From Streptomyces sp. MJM8645 (GTDB taxonomy: Bacteria; Actinomycetota; Actinomycetes; Streptomycetales; Streptomycetaceae): 64,000 bases of DNA. Made by a program: the position numbers and the translations under genes. The stretch spans positions 124,001-188,000 of the forward strand of contig NZ_LJJF01000002.1 in the NCBI RefSeq assembly GCF_001625365.1, written 5' to 3'. The notes below the pieces were generated by a model, which made no database searches, had not been told where the DNA came from, and was given only the letters and a program-made list of their open reading frames with translations. Shown in pieces: positions 42,256 through 51,490 of this stretch (position 1 is the stretch's first letter; each line of letters opens with the position of its first letter).

Positions 42256-44025
42256 ATGGCCGTTCTGATCGCCGTGAACGTCGGCATGCCCAAGGACGTC
42301 CCCTGGCAGGGCAGGACCACCCGCACCGGCATCTGGAAGCACCCCGTCGCCGGTCCCGTGATGGCGCGCCGGCTCAACCTGGACGGCGACGGGCAGGGTG
42401 ACCTCGCCGGGCACGGCGGCGAGCAACGAGCCGTGCTGGTCTACCAGTTGAGCTCCTACCGCCACTGGCAGGAGCACCTGGAGCGGGACGACTTCACGTA
42501 CGGCCAGTTCGGCGAGAACCTCACCGTGGACGGACTCGCCGACGACGAGGTGTGCATCGGTGACCGCTACGGGATCGGCGGTGCGGTCTTCGAGGTCACC
42601 CAACCCCGCGTGACGTGCTACCGCGTGGGGTTGCGGCTCGGCGAGCCGCAGATGGCCGCCCTGCTGGTGTCCCATCGCCGCCCGGGCTTCTACATGCGGG
42701 TGCTGACCGAAGGGCCGGTGCGGGCCGGCGACGAGATCGTGAAGATCGCCTCGGGCCCCGAGGAGATGACCGTCGCGGAGATCGACGCGCTGCTCTACCT
42801 GCCCGGCCACGCCCGGCCACAGCTCGAACGGGCCCTGCGCATCACCGCGTTGAGCCCCGGCTGGAAGACGTCGCTGCGAGCCCTGCTCGACGACGCGGAC
42901 CGCGGCCCCGGCGCCGCGGGTGGAAACCGCGGGCTGACCACCAGCAGCCCGCCGCCGGCCTGGCCCGGGTTCCGTCGGCTCGAAGCCGCCCGCATCGAAC
43001 CGGAGAGCGCGGACATCTTCTCGCTCACTCTGGCAGCGGTCGACGGCGAACCGCTCCCCGCCGCCCTGCCGGGGCAGTTCCTCACGGTCCGCCTGCGGCC
43101 GGACCCACAGGCCTCCCCGGTCATCCGCAACTACTCGCTCTCCGGCCGACCGGGCGCCGAGACGTACCGCATCAGTGTCAAGCAGGAGCCGAACGGCGTC
43201 GCCAGCACCTACCTGCGCCAGCACGTGAAGGTGGGTGACGTCCTCGATGTCGCCGCTCCGCGCGGCACGTTCCTGCTCGCGGACGCGGACACTCCGGTCC
43301 TGCTACTGTCCGCCGGTGTCGGCGCCACCCCGGTCCTGGCCATGCTGCACGCCCTGGCCGCGGAGCACTCGCAGCGCGCGGTGTGGTGGCTGCACGCGGC
43401 CCGGGACGGCGAGAACCACCCGTTCGCCGGCGAAGTACGCGCACTGCTCTCCCAACTGCCCGCAAGCCGGTCGTTCGTCTCCTACAGCCGCCCGTCCGGC
43501 GTCGACCGCCCAGGTGTCGACTACACGGTCAGCGGGCGGTTCAGTCCCGAACGGATCCGCGGCCTGAAGCCGCCTCCGGACGCCGACGCCTACATCTGCG
43601 GGCCGAGCGCGTTCATGCGGGACATGACCGGAGCCCTTCAGGCCTGCGGCCTGCCGCCCTCCCGGATCCACACCGAGGTCTTCGGGGCCACGTCCGCCAT
43701 CACCCCCGGTGTGGTGACCGGACCCGCCCGGGCACCGCACCAGCCGGCCGCTCCTCCCGGCGGCCGCCCGGGGCCGTCCGTGGCCTTCGCGCGCAGCGGG
43801 CTGATCGTCCCCTGGCACCCTGACTACGGGACGCTGCTCGGACTCGCCGAGGCGTGCGACGTGCCCGTCCGCTGGTCCTGCCGCACCGGAATCTGCCACA
43901 CCTGCGAGACCGCGCTCCTTTCCGGCCACGTCGACTACGCCCCGCAGCCCCTGGAGCCCCCCGCCACGGGAAGCGCGCTCATCTGCTGCTCGACGCCCCC
44001 GGCCGACGTGGTCCTCGACATGTGA
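42256..44025 (+). CDS. MOSC-flavin reductase-2Fe2S ferredoxin fusion
   Basis: A 589-residue three-part protein. Residues about 1-225 are a YiiM-like MOSC domain (NLDGDGQGDLAGHGGEQRAV; the molybdenum-ligand Cys in QPRVTCYRVG). About 245-480 is a ferredoxin-reductase module (RNYSLSG for flavin, LSAGVGATPVLAMLHAL for NAD(P)H). The last 90 residues are a plant-type 2Fe-2S ferredoxin with WSCRTGICHTCETALLSG and LICCSTP. It would form a self-contained electron chain from NAD(P)H to the molybdenum cofactor, probably reducing N-hydroxylated substrates. The ATG follows GGGAGGAG. Confidence 0.92.
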   Translation: MAVLIAVNVGMPKDVPWQGRTTRTGIWKHPVAGPVMARRLNLDGDGQGDLAGHGGEQRAVLVYQLSSYRHWQEHLERDDFTYGQFGENLTVDGLADDEVCIGDRYGIGGAVFEVTQPRVTCYRVGLRLGEPQMAALLVSHRRPGFYMRVLTEGPVRAGDEIVKIASGPEEMTVAEIDALLYLPGHARPQLERALRITALSPGWKTSLRALLDDADRGPGAAGGNRGLTTSSPPPAWPGFRRLEAARIEPESADIFSLTLAAVDGEPLPAALPGQFLTVRLRPDPQASPVIRNYSLSGRPGAETYRISVKQEPNGVASTYLRQHVKVGDVLDVAAPRGTFLLADADTPVLLLSAGVGATPVLAMLHALAAEHSQRAVWWLHAARDGENHPFAGEVRALLSQLPASRSFVSYSRPSGVDRPGVDYTVSGRFSPERIRGLKPPPDADAYICGPSAFMRDMTGALQACGLPPSRIHTEVFGATSAITPGVVTGPARAPHQPAAPPGGRPGPSVAFARSGLIVPWHPDYGTLLGLAEACDVPVRWSCRTGICHTCETALLSGHVDYAPQPLEPPATGSALICCSTPPADVVLDM

Positions 44026-44190
44026 CCGGATGTGTCCGTAGCCGGGGGCGCCACCGTCGGCGGCGCGATACGTGTGCCAGAGCGCCGACGGAGCACCGGT
44101 TGCGCGCGGTCGGCGCAGCTGCCTAGCGTGGTTGCGTGGGGCATCCCGCCGAACCCGCTCCTGGCATGCGTCCGAGAGGGGATTTCTGCC

Positions 44191-44886
44191 ATGGCAAAAG
44201 TGCTTTTCATCGTCAGCGGAGCCACCTACTGGGTGTTGAAGGACGGCACGCGGCACGCGACCGGCTACTGGGCCGAGGAGTTCGCGAACCCGTACAAGAT
44301 CCTCACGGACGCCGGTCACGAGGTCGTCGTCGCGACGCCCAGCGGTGTGACGCCGACCGTCGACATGATGAGCCTGCGCCCCGAGATGGTCGGCGGAAAC
44401 GACAGCGCCCTGGAACTGGAGGCCATCATCCGTTCCGCGGAGGTGCTGCGTCGACCGCTGCAGCTGTCGGACGTGCGCCTGGAGGACTACGACGCGGTCT
44501 ACCTGCCGGGCGGTCACGGTCCGATGGCGGACCTGGCGTGGGACGCCGACGTGGGGCGGCTGCTGACCCGGCAACTGGCCTCGGGCAAGCCGCTGTTCAT
44601 CGTCTGCCACGGTCCCGCCGCGATGCTGGCCACCAGGATCCACGGCGAGTCGCCGTTCAAGGGCTACCACATCACCTGCTTCACCGACGAGGAGGAGGAC
44701 GGCGTCGGACTCGCCTCCAGGGTGCCGTGGCTGCTGGAGACCGACGTGAAGGCGAAGGTCGGGGTCGACTTCAGCCGCGGTCCGGTCTGGGAGCCTTACA
44801 TGGTCGAGGACCGCAACCTGGTGACCGGACAGAACCCGGCCTCGGCCGCGGTCCTCGGGAACCGGATGCTGGAGATCCTCAAGTGA
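44191..44886 (+). CDS. type 1 glutamine amidotransferase-like (DJ-1/PfpI, Hsp31-like) protein
   Basis: This 231-residue protein has a DJ-1/PfpI fold: VLFIVSGATYWVLKDGT, YWAEEFANPYKILTDAGHEV, AVYLPGGHGPMADLAWD, and the nucleophile elbow FIVCHGPAAML with the catalytic Cys. Together with a Glu in the early helix this matches Hsp31-like glyoxalase/deglycase proteins. The start is preceded by GAGAGGGG. It is followed by an NTF2-like gene after 85 bases. Confidence 0.9.
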   Translation: MAKVLFIVSGATYWVLKDGTRHATGYWAEEFANPYKILTDAGHEVVVATPSGVTPTVDMMSLRPEMVGGNDSALELEAIIRSAEVLRRPLQLSDVRLEDYDAVYLPGGHGPMADLAWDADVGRLLTRQLASGKPLFIVCHGPAAMLATRIHGESPFKGYHITCFTDEEEDGVGLASRVPWLLETDVKAKVGVDFSRGPVWEPYMVEDRNLVTGQNPASAAVLGNRMLEILK

Positions 44887-44971
44887 CCAGCCCTGGAGCG
44901 ATCCCGCCCAGACACGCGCCCGCGTCGCAGGACGTCGGGCACGTGGTGTTCCGAGCGAAAGGGCCATAACG

Positions 44972-45352
44972 GTGGAAGCGACGGTTGCCCGGGCCCTGCT
45001 GGACCGGCACTGGGCCGCATCGAACAGCGGTGACGCGGACGCGGAACACGACATCTACGCCGACGACGTCATCGTCGAGTACCCGCAGTCCGGCGAGATC
45101 ATCCGCGGCAGGAGCAACATCCAGGCACTGCGCACCCAACATCCCGCGGTCCGGACCTTCACCGTGCGCAGGATCCTCGGAGCCGGCGACCTCTGGGTCA
45201 CCGAATTCGTGCTCACCTATGACGGCAAACCCACCCAGACGGTGAGCATCATGGAGTTCTCGGCAGGGCGGGTGGTGCGGGAGACGCAGTACTTCGCGGA
45301 CCCGTTCGACCCGCCGGCCTGGCGATCGCAGTGGGTCGAACCCGGGGAGTGA
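44972..45352 (+). CDS. NTF2-like (SnoaL-type) family protein
   Basis: The 126-residue protein, starting at GTG, has the NTF2/SnoaL cone pattern: LLDRHWAASNSGDADAEHDI, YADDVIVEYPQSGEIIRGRS, TFTVRRILGAGDLWVTEFVL and a final ADPFDPPAWRSQWVEPG. Members include small cyclases, isomerases and ketosteroid-like enzymes. No partner biosynthetic gene is present except the DJ-1-like gene just upstream, so a stress or detoxification role is as likely as biosynthesis. Confidence 0.88.
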   Translation: MEATVARALLDRHWAASNSGDADAEHDIYADDVIVEYPQSGEIIRGRSNIQALRTQHPAVRTFTVRRILGAGDLWVTEFVLTYDGKPTQTVSIMEFSAGRVVRETQYFADPFDPPAWRSQWVEPGE

Positions 45353-45547
45353 TCCGCCATTGGTCTGTGGCCGCGACTTTGAACACATCCGAACTCGCCG
45401 AGCGCGCCGAGGCAGTGGCGGGCAACGTGGGCAGCCCCCCCTCGGCGACGACCACAGTCAGCGCCTCGTTGGGGCAGACGGTGGCCAGTTGCTCCGTTGC
45501 CTCCCGCTCCGCGATGTCCTTGTCCGCCTCGGTAAATACCGTGCGAG

Positions 45548-45860
45548 TCACAGCGGCTGCCGCCAGTTGCGGTAGGCGTGCGGGGGCTCGGCGAAGCCTC
45601 TGTCGCTGAACGGGTTCGGCAGCGTGCCACCGAGTGTGCCGAGGAGGAAATCGCCGAAGCCCGCCTCGAATCGGACCCAGCGTTCCCCCTCGTAACGGGG
45701 CTGGCGCTTGAAAACGACGACATCCCAGCTGTCCGGTTCCTGGCTGTCGCAGAGCCAGGAGACCACGTCGCCATTGGCGCTGCCCGTGACCGGAAGAAGC
45801 CTCCCTTCCTCCTCCGAGTCCTCCGAAGCTGTGCCGGTAGGGGCCGTCGGCTCCTCGCTC
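45548..45860 (-). pseudogene. truncated SUKH (SMI1/KNR4) immunity-like protein
   Basis: A coding-like frame ending at TGA 45548 reads SANGDVVSWLCDSQEPDSW, VVVFKRQPRYEGERWVRFEA and GFGDFLLGTLGGTLPNPFSD, the C-terminal half of a SUKH-fold immunity protein. Coding bias continues to about 45860 (GRLLPVTG before it), but no start codon or N-terminal half follows; the only nearby start, a GTG at 45766, would make a 72-residue stub. It stands behind the polymorphic toxin/immunity pair and is probably a degraded extra immunity gene. Confidence 0.6.
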
Positions 45861-46028
45861 GGGTCGAGGGTCTCCGCTTTCCCGCTGCATCGGGTGGTTG
45901 CTCGGGCCCGTGGACATCGCGGACGTGGCGCACAGGATCAGACGAAGACCGTGTCCACGTCCGACACACTCCCGGACGAACGACCCCGTTCGAGACATCA
46001 TTCGAGGCCGGACCACGAAGAACAAGCT

Positions 46029-46412
46029 TCAGAGAGTGTTCCAGGGTTTGGACTTTTCCGGATGGAACTCCTGGTCCCACGTGTACGGGGAGGGCTCGAT
46101 TTCGTCCGACCAGAGGCAGGCGACCTCGATGCCGTCCTCGATCTCGTCCAATTGATCGATCGCCTCGATCTCAACCATGGCGATCCGGGTCATCCCTCCG
46201 GCCCCGTTGGGGTACACCTGTTCCTCGCGCCGGCCGATCTCCAGGGCGCGCGGGTGGGCGCTCTCGTAGCTGTCCGCGATGAATAGGTAGACGGACGTCC
46301 GCAGGAGCAGCGACTCGCTACTGGTGGCCAGGTGAGCGAATCTGACGCGGCAGGAGAACCAGGAATCCGATTGGCCGGCGACCGGTCCGATGACGGGTGG
46401 GTTCAATTGCAT
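46029..46412 (-). CDS. DUF4288-like putative immunity protein
   Basis: The 127-residue acidic protein begins 10 bases inside the end of the polymorphic toxin gene, the standard position of a cognate immunity gene. It reads SWFSCRVRFAHLATSSESL, YLFIADSYESAHPRALEIGR, EEQVYPNGAGGMTRIAMVEI and DQLDEIEDGIEVACLWSDEI, which fits the DUF4288 fold described for toxin-linked proteins. It should bind and neutralise the toxin's last 90 residues in the cytoplasm. Confidence 0.78.
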   Translation of the reverse strand: MQLNPPVIGPVAGQSDSWFSCRVRFAHLATSSESLLLRTSVYLFIADSYESAHPRALEIGRREEQVYPNGAGGMTRIAMVEIEAIDQLDEIEDGIEVACLWSDEIEPSPYTWDQEFHPEKSKPWNTL

Positions 46413-49400
46413 TTTCCCCTGTAGTTGCTGTTTCTGTCGAACCGCTCAGTGACCAGCAGCTTCCTGGCCTGCGAGTCCTTGTCTGTCATCGCCTGCTTGA
46501 GGGCATCTGCCACCGTCATGTTCAGGTACTTCTGCCCGATCTCGCTCCGGACGCGGCCCTGCCGGAACTTCGCGATGTAGTCCGCGACCGTCATCGTCCG
46601 GTTCCGGACGGCCGGGTTGTCCGCTGGGAGCTTGACCTGCCTGGCGAACTTCTTGTCGTCCGCACTCGGCTCGCCGTCCGCGTTGTGGACGAGAACCGGG
46701 GTGCTGCCTGCCAGCACATAGTAGGTGTGGATCTCGTCGACGGTCAGGTTGTACGCCGCCTGGACGGTACTCCAGTGCCGGACGCCGGAGATCCGGACCT
46801 GTTGTCCCCGGTCGTTGCGCAGCGAGTCGCCGGTCTCGAGCAGTGCGGCGTCGGTCCAGGTCTTGCGGTTCTCCGACCAGAACGGGTGGTGGTCGGTGGC
46901 GGTCACGGTGGTGACCTGACCGGTGCCGTCCACGACCGCCAGTTCGGTGAAGTCGCGGTCATCCGGGGTGTAGATGGTGGCCTTGACCGCGTGGGCTACC
47001 GTGCGTCCGAGATCCGGGTCGGTGGCCAGGACCTGGTCGCCTACCCTCACCCGTTCGATCGGCCGGGTCGTTCCGTCCGCCATCAGCACACGGGTGCCGG
47101 CCGGGAAACTGTTCCTTCTGAGCAGGCAGGTACCGGGGATCTTGGAGAAGAGCTTCTCCAAGAAGTCCATGACCTTCTTGCCGCCGGGTACCTTCTCGGC
47201 CCATTTGGCGAGCTTGGCGACCTCGGCGGCATCCCCGGCCAGCGGGATGGCGCTGGTGCAGGCCAGGATTGCGTTCTCGACGTCCTTCTGCAGGGCGTAG
47301 ATGCCGCAGTTGGCCAGCGCTGCCGGGGTACCCACGCCGGGGGCCATCGAGACGAGGTCCAGCAGGCCGTGGGTGATGTCGAAGGCGAGGTCCTTCAGCC
47401 ATCCTGAGCTGTCGTCATCGGCCTGCTTGCGGAGTTCGGCCTCCAAAGCGGCGATGTCGTCCTTTTGCTCCTGCTCGTTGTAGGCCTTGATCTCGGCGTC
47501 GGCGGCGGCGGCCTCGGCAGCCTGCCGGGCCGCTTCCTTCTCCGCGGTGTCCTTCGCCGTGTAGGTCAGGAAGGCGTTGATCGCAGCCTGGGCGGCCTTC
47601 TCCGCATCCTGCCCGGCCGCCTGGGCGTCGGCCTGGGCCTGGGCGGCCGCCGCGTAGGCGCCCTGTGCGGAGGAGTTCGCCATGTCGGCCGAGACCTGGG
47701 CTCGCTGTGCCGAGTACGCGGCGGACGCGGCGGAGTGCCGGGCCGAGGTCTCGGCGGCCGTGGCGGTCTTGGCTGATTCGGCAGCCTTCTGCGCGCTGGC
47801 GGCGGCTGCGGCGGCCTTGGTGCGGGCGTCGGCCGCGTAGCCGGCGGCCTGGTCGGCGGCGGCCTTGGCCTGTTCTGAGGCGGTTTTGGCGTCGCCGGCC
47901 GCGTCCCGGGCGACGGCGGCGGCCTGGACGGCTTCGGCGGCGCTCTGCTGGGCGTAGGCCGTGACGGCCGATGCCTCGACGATCATCCGCTGGATCTCAG
48001 CCTGGTAGGTCGCAGCCAGGGCGTCCTTGCGCGCGGCGGTGTACTGTCCGGTGGCGATGAACGCGCGCAGGACCCCGGGCGGCCCTTCGAGCGCTACCTG
48101 GGCGGCGGCCTTGACCTCTTTGCCGCCGGACTGGAGCAGAGCTGCAGCCTTGACCTGGTTGTCGGAGAGCTGAGCCTGGTAGCGGCCGTTGTTGAGGAAA
48201 TCGCGGAGGGCGTTGGCGTTTCCGTTCAGCGCGGCGCGTCCGGCTGCCTGGACGCCGGGGCCGCCCTCGCTGACGATGTTGGCGACGCTGACCTGAAAGT
48301 CCGGGACGGCAGCCTGGTATTGACCAGTGGTCAAGAAGAGGCCGACCGCGTTCGCGTCGCCCTTGAGGGCCTCGGTCGCTGCGGCGCGCACGGCCGGTAG
48401 TTCGGAGCCGATGGCGAGGCTGGACACCCGGGCTCGGTCGTCGAGGGCAATCGCCTGGCTCCGTGCGGTGCGCACGAAGTCCAGCACGGCCGTGTCATCG
48501 CCGGACAGCGCGACCTCTGCGGCGGCGTTCTCCCATGGGCCAGCGATCTTGATCGACATGACGGCGAGCTTGCGCCCGTCGGTGGCGATGCCCGCGGTGT
48601 CCGGGTTGGGCCGGGTGAGCGCGGTGGCGAGGCGGTCGGCGTCGTCCTTGACGCGGCGCAGTTGCTGGACGGCCTCGCCGATCGCGGTCTGGTTGTCGTC
48701 GTAGGCGGCCTTGGCGGTACGCGCCTTCTCCACTGCGGTGGCGGTCCGGGCCGTACGGTCCTCGTCCTCGGCGCGCTGGGCGAGGTCATGGACCTGGTTG
48801 GCCTTGTCGACGGCGTTCTTGGCCGCCTGGGCGGCCGTCACCGCGGCGTCGGCGTGGGCCTTCGCCCGCTCGGCGGCCTGCGCAGCCTCTCCCGCGTGCT
48901 GGGCCGCGTCCCGGGCAGCGGCTGCGGCGTTGCGGGCGTGGGTAGCCGCCGAGTCTGCGAGGGCCTTGGCGGCGGCAGCTGCCTGCGCGGCCTCACCGGC
49001 CAGCGACCTGGCGGCGGTCGCGGCGCGGGTCGCCTCCTGAGCCTGGCGGCGGGTCGCGGCGGCGGCGGCCTTGGCCCGCGCCGATTGGGCGCTCGCCGCG
49101 GAGGCGAAGCCGCCGGCCTGGTCTGCCGACTCTGCGGCCGCCGCAGCGTTGCCGCCCGCGCTGATCGCGGAATCGGCGGCCTGCTGGCTGGCGGCGGCAG
49201 CGGCGTTGGCCTGGGTGAGCGAGCCCGCGGCCGTGGCAGCCTCGTTCGCCGCGGTCTCGGCCGCCGTAGCGGCCCGCGCGGCGAGGTCCGCATTGGAACG
49301 GTCCAACGCCGCGCCGGCTGCCGCGCTGCGGGCGGCGGTCGCGGCCTGCGCCGCGCCTGCGGCTGCGTAGGCCGCCTGGGAAGCCGCACTGGCGGCCGTC

Positions 49401-50380
49401 CGGGCAGAGTTGGTCGCGCTGCGGGCGGCCTTCACCGCCCTCTGAGCGGCCTCCGCGGCCCGGCCAGCGGCGTCGGCCGCGCGTCCGGCCGCCGCTCCCG
49501 CAGCGTTTGTGTCGTTGCGGGCGGCCTCGGTCTCGGCCGCCGCCTTCGCGGCCGACTCCTTAGCCAGCTGCGAGGCCGCCACCGCCTGCGCGGAGGACTC
49601 CTTCGCAGCCTCGGTCTCGCGCACCGCCTGTGCGGAGGCGTCCTTGGCCTGCTGCGTCAACTGCGCGATGGTGGCGCGCTCGGCGTCCCGGGCCTGGGCC
49701 ACGTGCACGCCCACGGTGAGGAACTCGCGTACGTCGTCGATCGAGCCGTTGATGGCCAGGCGCGCGGCCGCCTGGGTGTTGGGGCCGCCGTCGCTGAGGA
49801 TCTGGACGAGCTTGACCCGGTCATCGGCCTCGCGTGCGGAGTACTGGCCCTCGTTGAGGAACAGTTGCACGTCGTCGGCCGTGCCGTTCAGCGCTGTCTT
49901 CGCGGCCGCCTGCACGCCCGCCCCGGCACCGTTCATCAGCGAGGCGGCCTTCACCTGCTGATCGGCCTTCAGCGGCTCCTGCCAGCCACCCTCCAGGAAG
50001 GTGCGCAGCTCGTCCGGCGTGCCGACCAGCGCCTTGCGCGCCGCCTCCCGCACGGCCGCCCCGCCCAGCGTGAAGATCTGCGCGGCGCTGACCTGGTCGT
50101 CCTGCACCTGGGCAGCCGACCGACCGTTGTTCAGGAAGTTCTGTACGGCCCCGCCGTCCGAGCTGGTGAGCGCCGTCTCGGCCGCGGCCTTGACCGCCGG
50201 ACCGCCGTCCTTCCAAAACGCCACCACCCGGGCGCGGTCCGTCAGCGGCACCGGCTGCCCGTCGCCGTCGGCCGCCGAGGCGGGGTTCGTCCCCAGCAGC
50301 CCCGCGACGAGGGCCAGCGGCAACATCCCCAGCCACACCCGGCTCATGCCCGCCAGTACTCGGCGTCGCCTTCTGCGCAT
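46403..50380 (-). CDS. secreted polymorphic toxin with ALF repeats, HINT domain and novel C-terminal toxin
   Basis: This 1325-residue protein begins MRRRRRRVLAG with a signal peptide ending NPASAAD; the ATG at 50380 is preferred, with a GTG at 50407 as alternative. ALF repeats (ADDVQLFLNEGQYSA-type, about 25-40 residues each) occupy about 45-240 and 620-800. Between and after them are very Ala-rich coiled-coil stretches. A PT-HINT domain runs about 1091-1233 (SFPAGTRVLMADGTTRPIE to STPVLVHN) with Ser at the usual Cys1 site and a terminal His-Asn. The final 92 residues (DYIAKFRQGRVRSEIGQKYL) match no toxin I recognise and are probably released by HINT cleavage. Confidence 0.93.
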   Translation of the reverse strand: MRRRRRRVLAGMSRVWLGMLPLALVAGLLGTNPASAADGDGQPVPLTDRARVVAFWKDGGPAVKAAAETALTSSDGGAVQNFLNNGRSAAQVQDDQVSAAQIFTLGGAAVREAARKALVGTPDELRTFLEGGWQEPLKADQQVKAASLMNGAGAGVQAAAKTALNGTADDVQLFLNEGQYSAREADDRVKLVQILSDGGPNTQAAARLAINGSIDDVREFLTVGVHVAQARDAERATIAQLTQQAKDASAQAVRETEAAKESSAQAVAASQLAKESAAKAAAETEAARNDTNAAGAAAGRAADAAGRAAEAAQRAVKAARSATNSARTAASAASQAAYAAAGAAQAATAARSAAAGAALDRSNADLAARAATAAETAANEAATAAGSLTQANAAAAASQQAADSAISAGGNAAAAAESADQAGGFASAASAQSARAKAAAAATRRQAQEATRAATAARSLAGEAAQAAAAAKALADSAATHARNAAAAARDAAQHAGEAAQAAERAKAHADAAVTAAQAAKNAVDKANQVHDLAQRAEDEDRTARTATAVEKARTAKAAYDDNQTAIGEAVQQLRRVKDDADRLATALTRPNPDTAGIATDGRKLAVMSIKIAGPWENAAAEVALSGDDTAVLDFVRTARSQAIALDDRARVSSLAIGSELPAVRAAATEALKGDANAVGLFLTTGQYQAAVPDFQVSVANIVSEGGPGVQAAGRAALNGNANALRDFLNNGRYQAQLSDNQVKAAALLQSGGKEVKAAAQVALEGPPGVLRAFIATGQYTAARKDALAATYQAEIQRMIVEASAVTAYAQQSAAEAVQAAAVARDAAGDAKTASEQAKAAADQAAGYAADARTKAAAAAASAQKAAESAKTATAAETSARHSAASAAYSAQRAQVSADMANSSAQGAYAAAAQAQADAQAAGQDAEKAAQAAINAFLTYTAKDTAEKEAARQAAEAAAADAEIKAYNEQEQKDDIAALEAELRKQADDDSSGWLKDLAFDITHGLLDLVSMAPGVGTPAALANCGIYALQKDVENAILACTSAIPLAGDAAEVAKLAKWAEKVPGGKKVMDFLEKLFSKIPGTCLLRRNSFPAGTRVLMADGTTRPIERVRVGDQVLATDPDLGRTVAHAVKATIYTPDDRDFTELAVVDGTGQVTTVTATDHHPFWSENRKTWTDAALLETGDSLRNDRGQQVRISGVRHWSTVQAAYNLTVDEIHTYYVLAGSTPVLVHNADGEPSADDKKFARQVKLPADNPAVRNRTMTVADYIAKFRQGRVRSEIGQKYLNMTVADALKQAMTDKDSQARKLLVTERFDRNSNYRGKCN

Positions 50381-50882
50381 GGCATAACCACCCCACCCCT
50401 GCGTCACGAGAAAACCCCCCGGATCTCACTCAGGCCTCGTTCGAGCACGGCCTGGCTATTGGCATTACGTGAAAGAAGAGCACGAATTCATGGGCCCGGT
50501 CCACCCCTGGCAGAAATATTTCGAGCGGCCGGAACCAGGGTCCGAAAATGGAGTTCCCCGCTCCAGTCCCCGAGCCGATGACAGGAGTTCCGGATTCACA
50601 GAACCGGGGCCCCTGCTCCTGGTGGGACGGGTGAGGTAGGCGGCCAAACCTTGCCGGACATCGGGCCTTATGGGGCGCCATGCACGGATTTCCACACGTG
50701 TCGGCGATATTCAGGGTCGAGGCACAATAGTGACCCTTGACTTTCCCTTGATGATCCCCTCAGGGTGGACGGTGCGTTCTTCGCGTCCCGGCGCCCTGAG
50801 TTTCCAGACGAAAACGGACGCATCCTCGATACTTTTGGCATCTGCAGATCTGTCTGCATGATCAGCCCAGAAAGGGAATCGG
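50381..50882. other. intergenic between divergent toxin and secreted-protein genes
   Basis: No gene found in about 500 bases. It contains the upstream regions of both divergent genes, with an AT-richer stretch near 50820-50870 next to the secreted-protein gene. Confidence 0.35.
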
Positions 50883-51401
50883 ATGAGCCGCCGCACGCTC
50901 AGCCGGCTGACGGCTGCCGCTTTTGCCGTCGCTGTCACCTTCACCGCCGTGGCCGCCGCCTCGGCCGACTCCTCCTCCGCCACCCGGCCCGCCGCCGCCC
51001 CGGCTGCCGCGGCCGCCGACCCGACCCCGCCGCCAGCGGTCGAGGACTTCAGCTACCCGGGCGCCAGCCCCTTCCCGAGCCTGAAGCTCCTGCGAGGAGA
51101 CGGCCACATCCTCCTCGCCGACTGCAACACCGCCACCCAGATCCAGCTCTGGAGCCGGGCCGTCCCCAACCCGGCCGGCGGTCCCTCAGTCTGCTTCCGG
51201 GTGAACGGCACCGTCGGCCAGCTCACCCTCGAACTGCCGCAGACGTTCCTCATCCAGACCAACGACCGCGCGGTTCGCGCCAACCTCACCGCCGACGGCG
51301 TCGCCCAGACCGTGGACATCCCCAAGGGCGGGATCACCGGCGTCGGCGAGGGCGCCGGCCAGAAGTCGACCATGCTCGTCGAACTCCGCGTCACCGGCTG
51401 A
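50883..51401 (+). CDS. secreted protein of unknown function
   Basis: The ATG follows AAGGGAATCGG and gives 172 residues with a signal peptide (LTAAAFAVAVTFTAVAAASA) and a Pro/Ala linker. The mature domain has two Cys (LLADCNTATQIQLWS, GGPSVCFRVNG) that could form a disulfide, and beta-type segments QLTLELPQTFLIQTND and KSTMLVELRVTG. It lies 89 bases before the first pseudoprotease gene on the same strand and may be co-transcribed with it. Confidence 0.75.
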   Translation: MSRRTLSRLTAAAFAVAVTFTAVAAASADSSSATRPAAAPAAAAADPTPPPAVEDFSYPGASPFPSLKLLRGDGHILLADCNTATQIQLWSRAVPNPAGGPSVCFRVNGTVGQLTLELPQTFLIQTNDRAVRANLTADGVAQTVDIPKGGITGVGEGAGQKSTMLVELRVTG

Positions 51402-51490
51402 CCCCGCGCCCGTCGGGCCACTGCCGAGCGGGCACCGACCCGTTACAGAGTCACCCACCGGTCGCAACGGCAACGAAGGAACGTCATCCC

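Noticed and set aside
48662..50581. 639-residue plus-strand frame
   Set aside because: It is antisense to the Ala-rich toxin repeats and reads as Gly/Arg/Leu low-complexity sequence.
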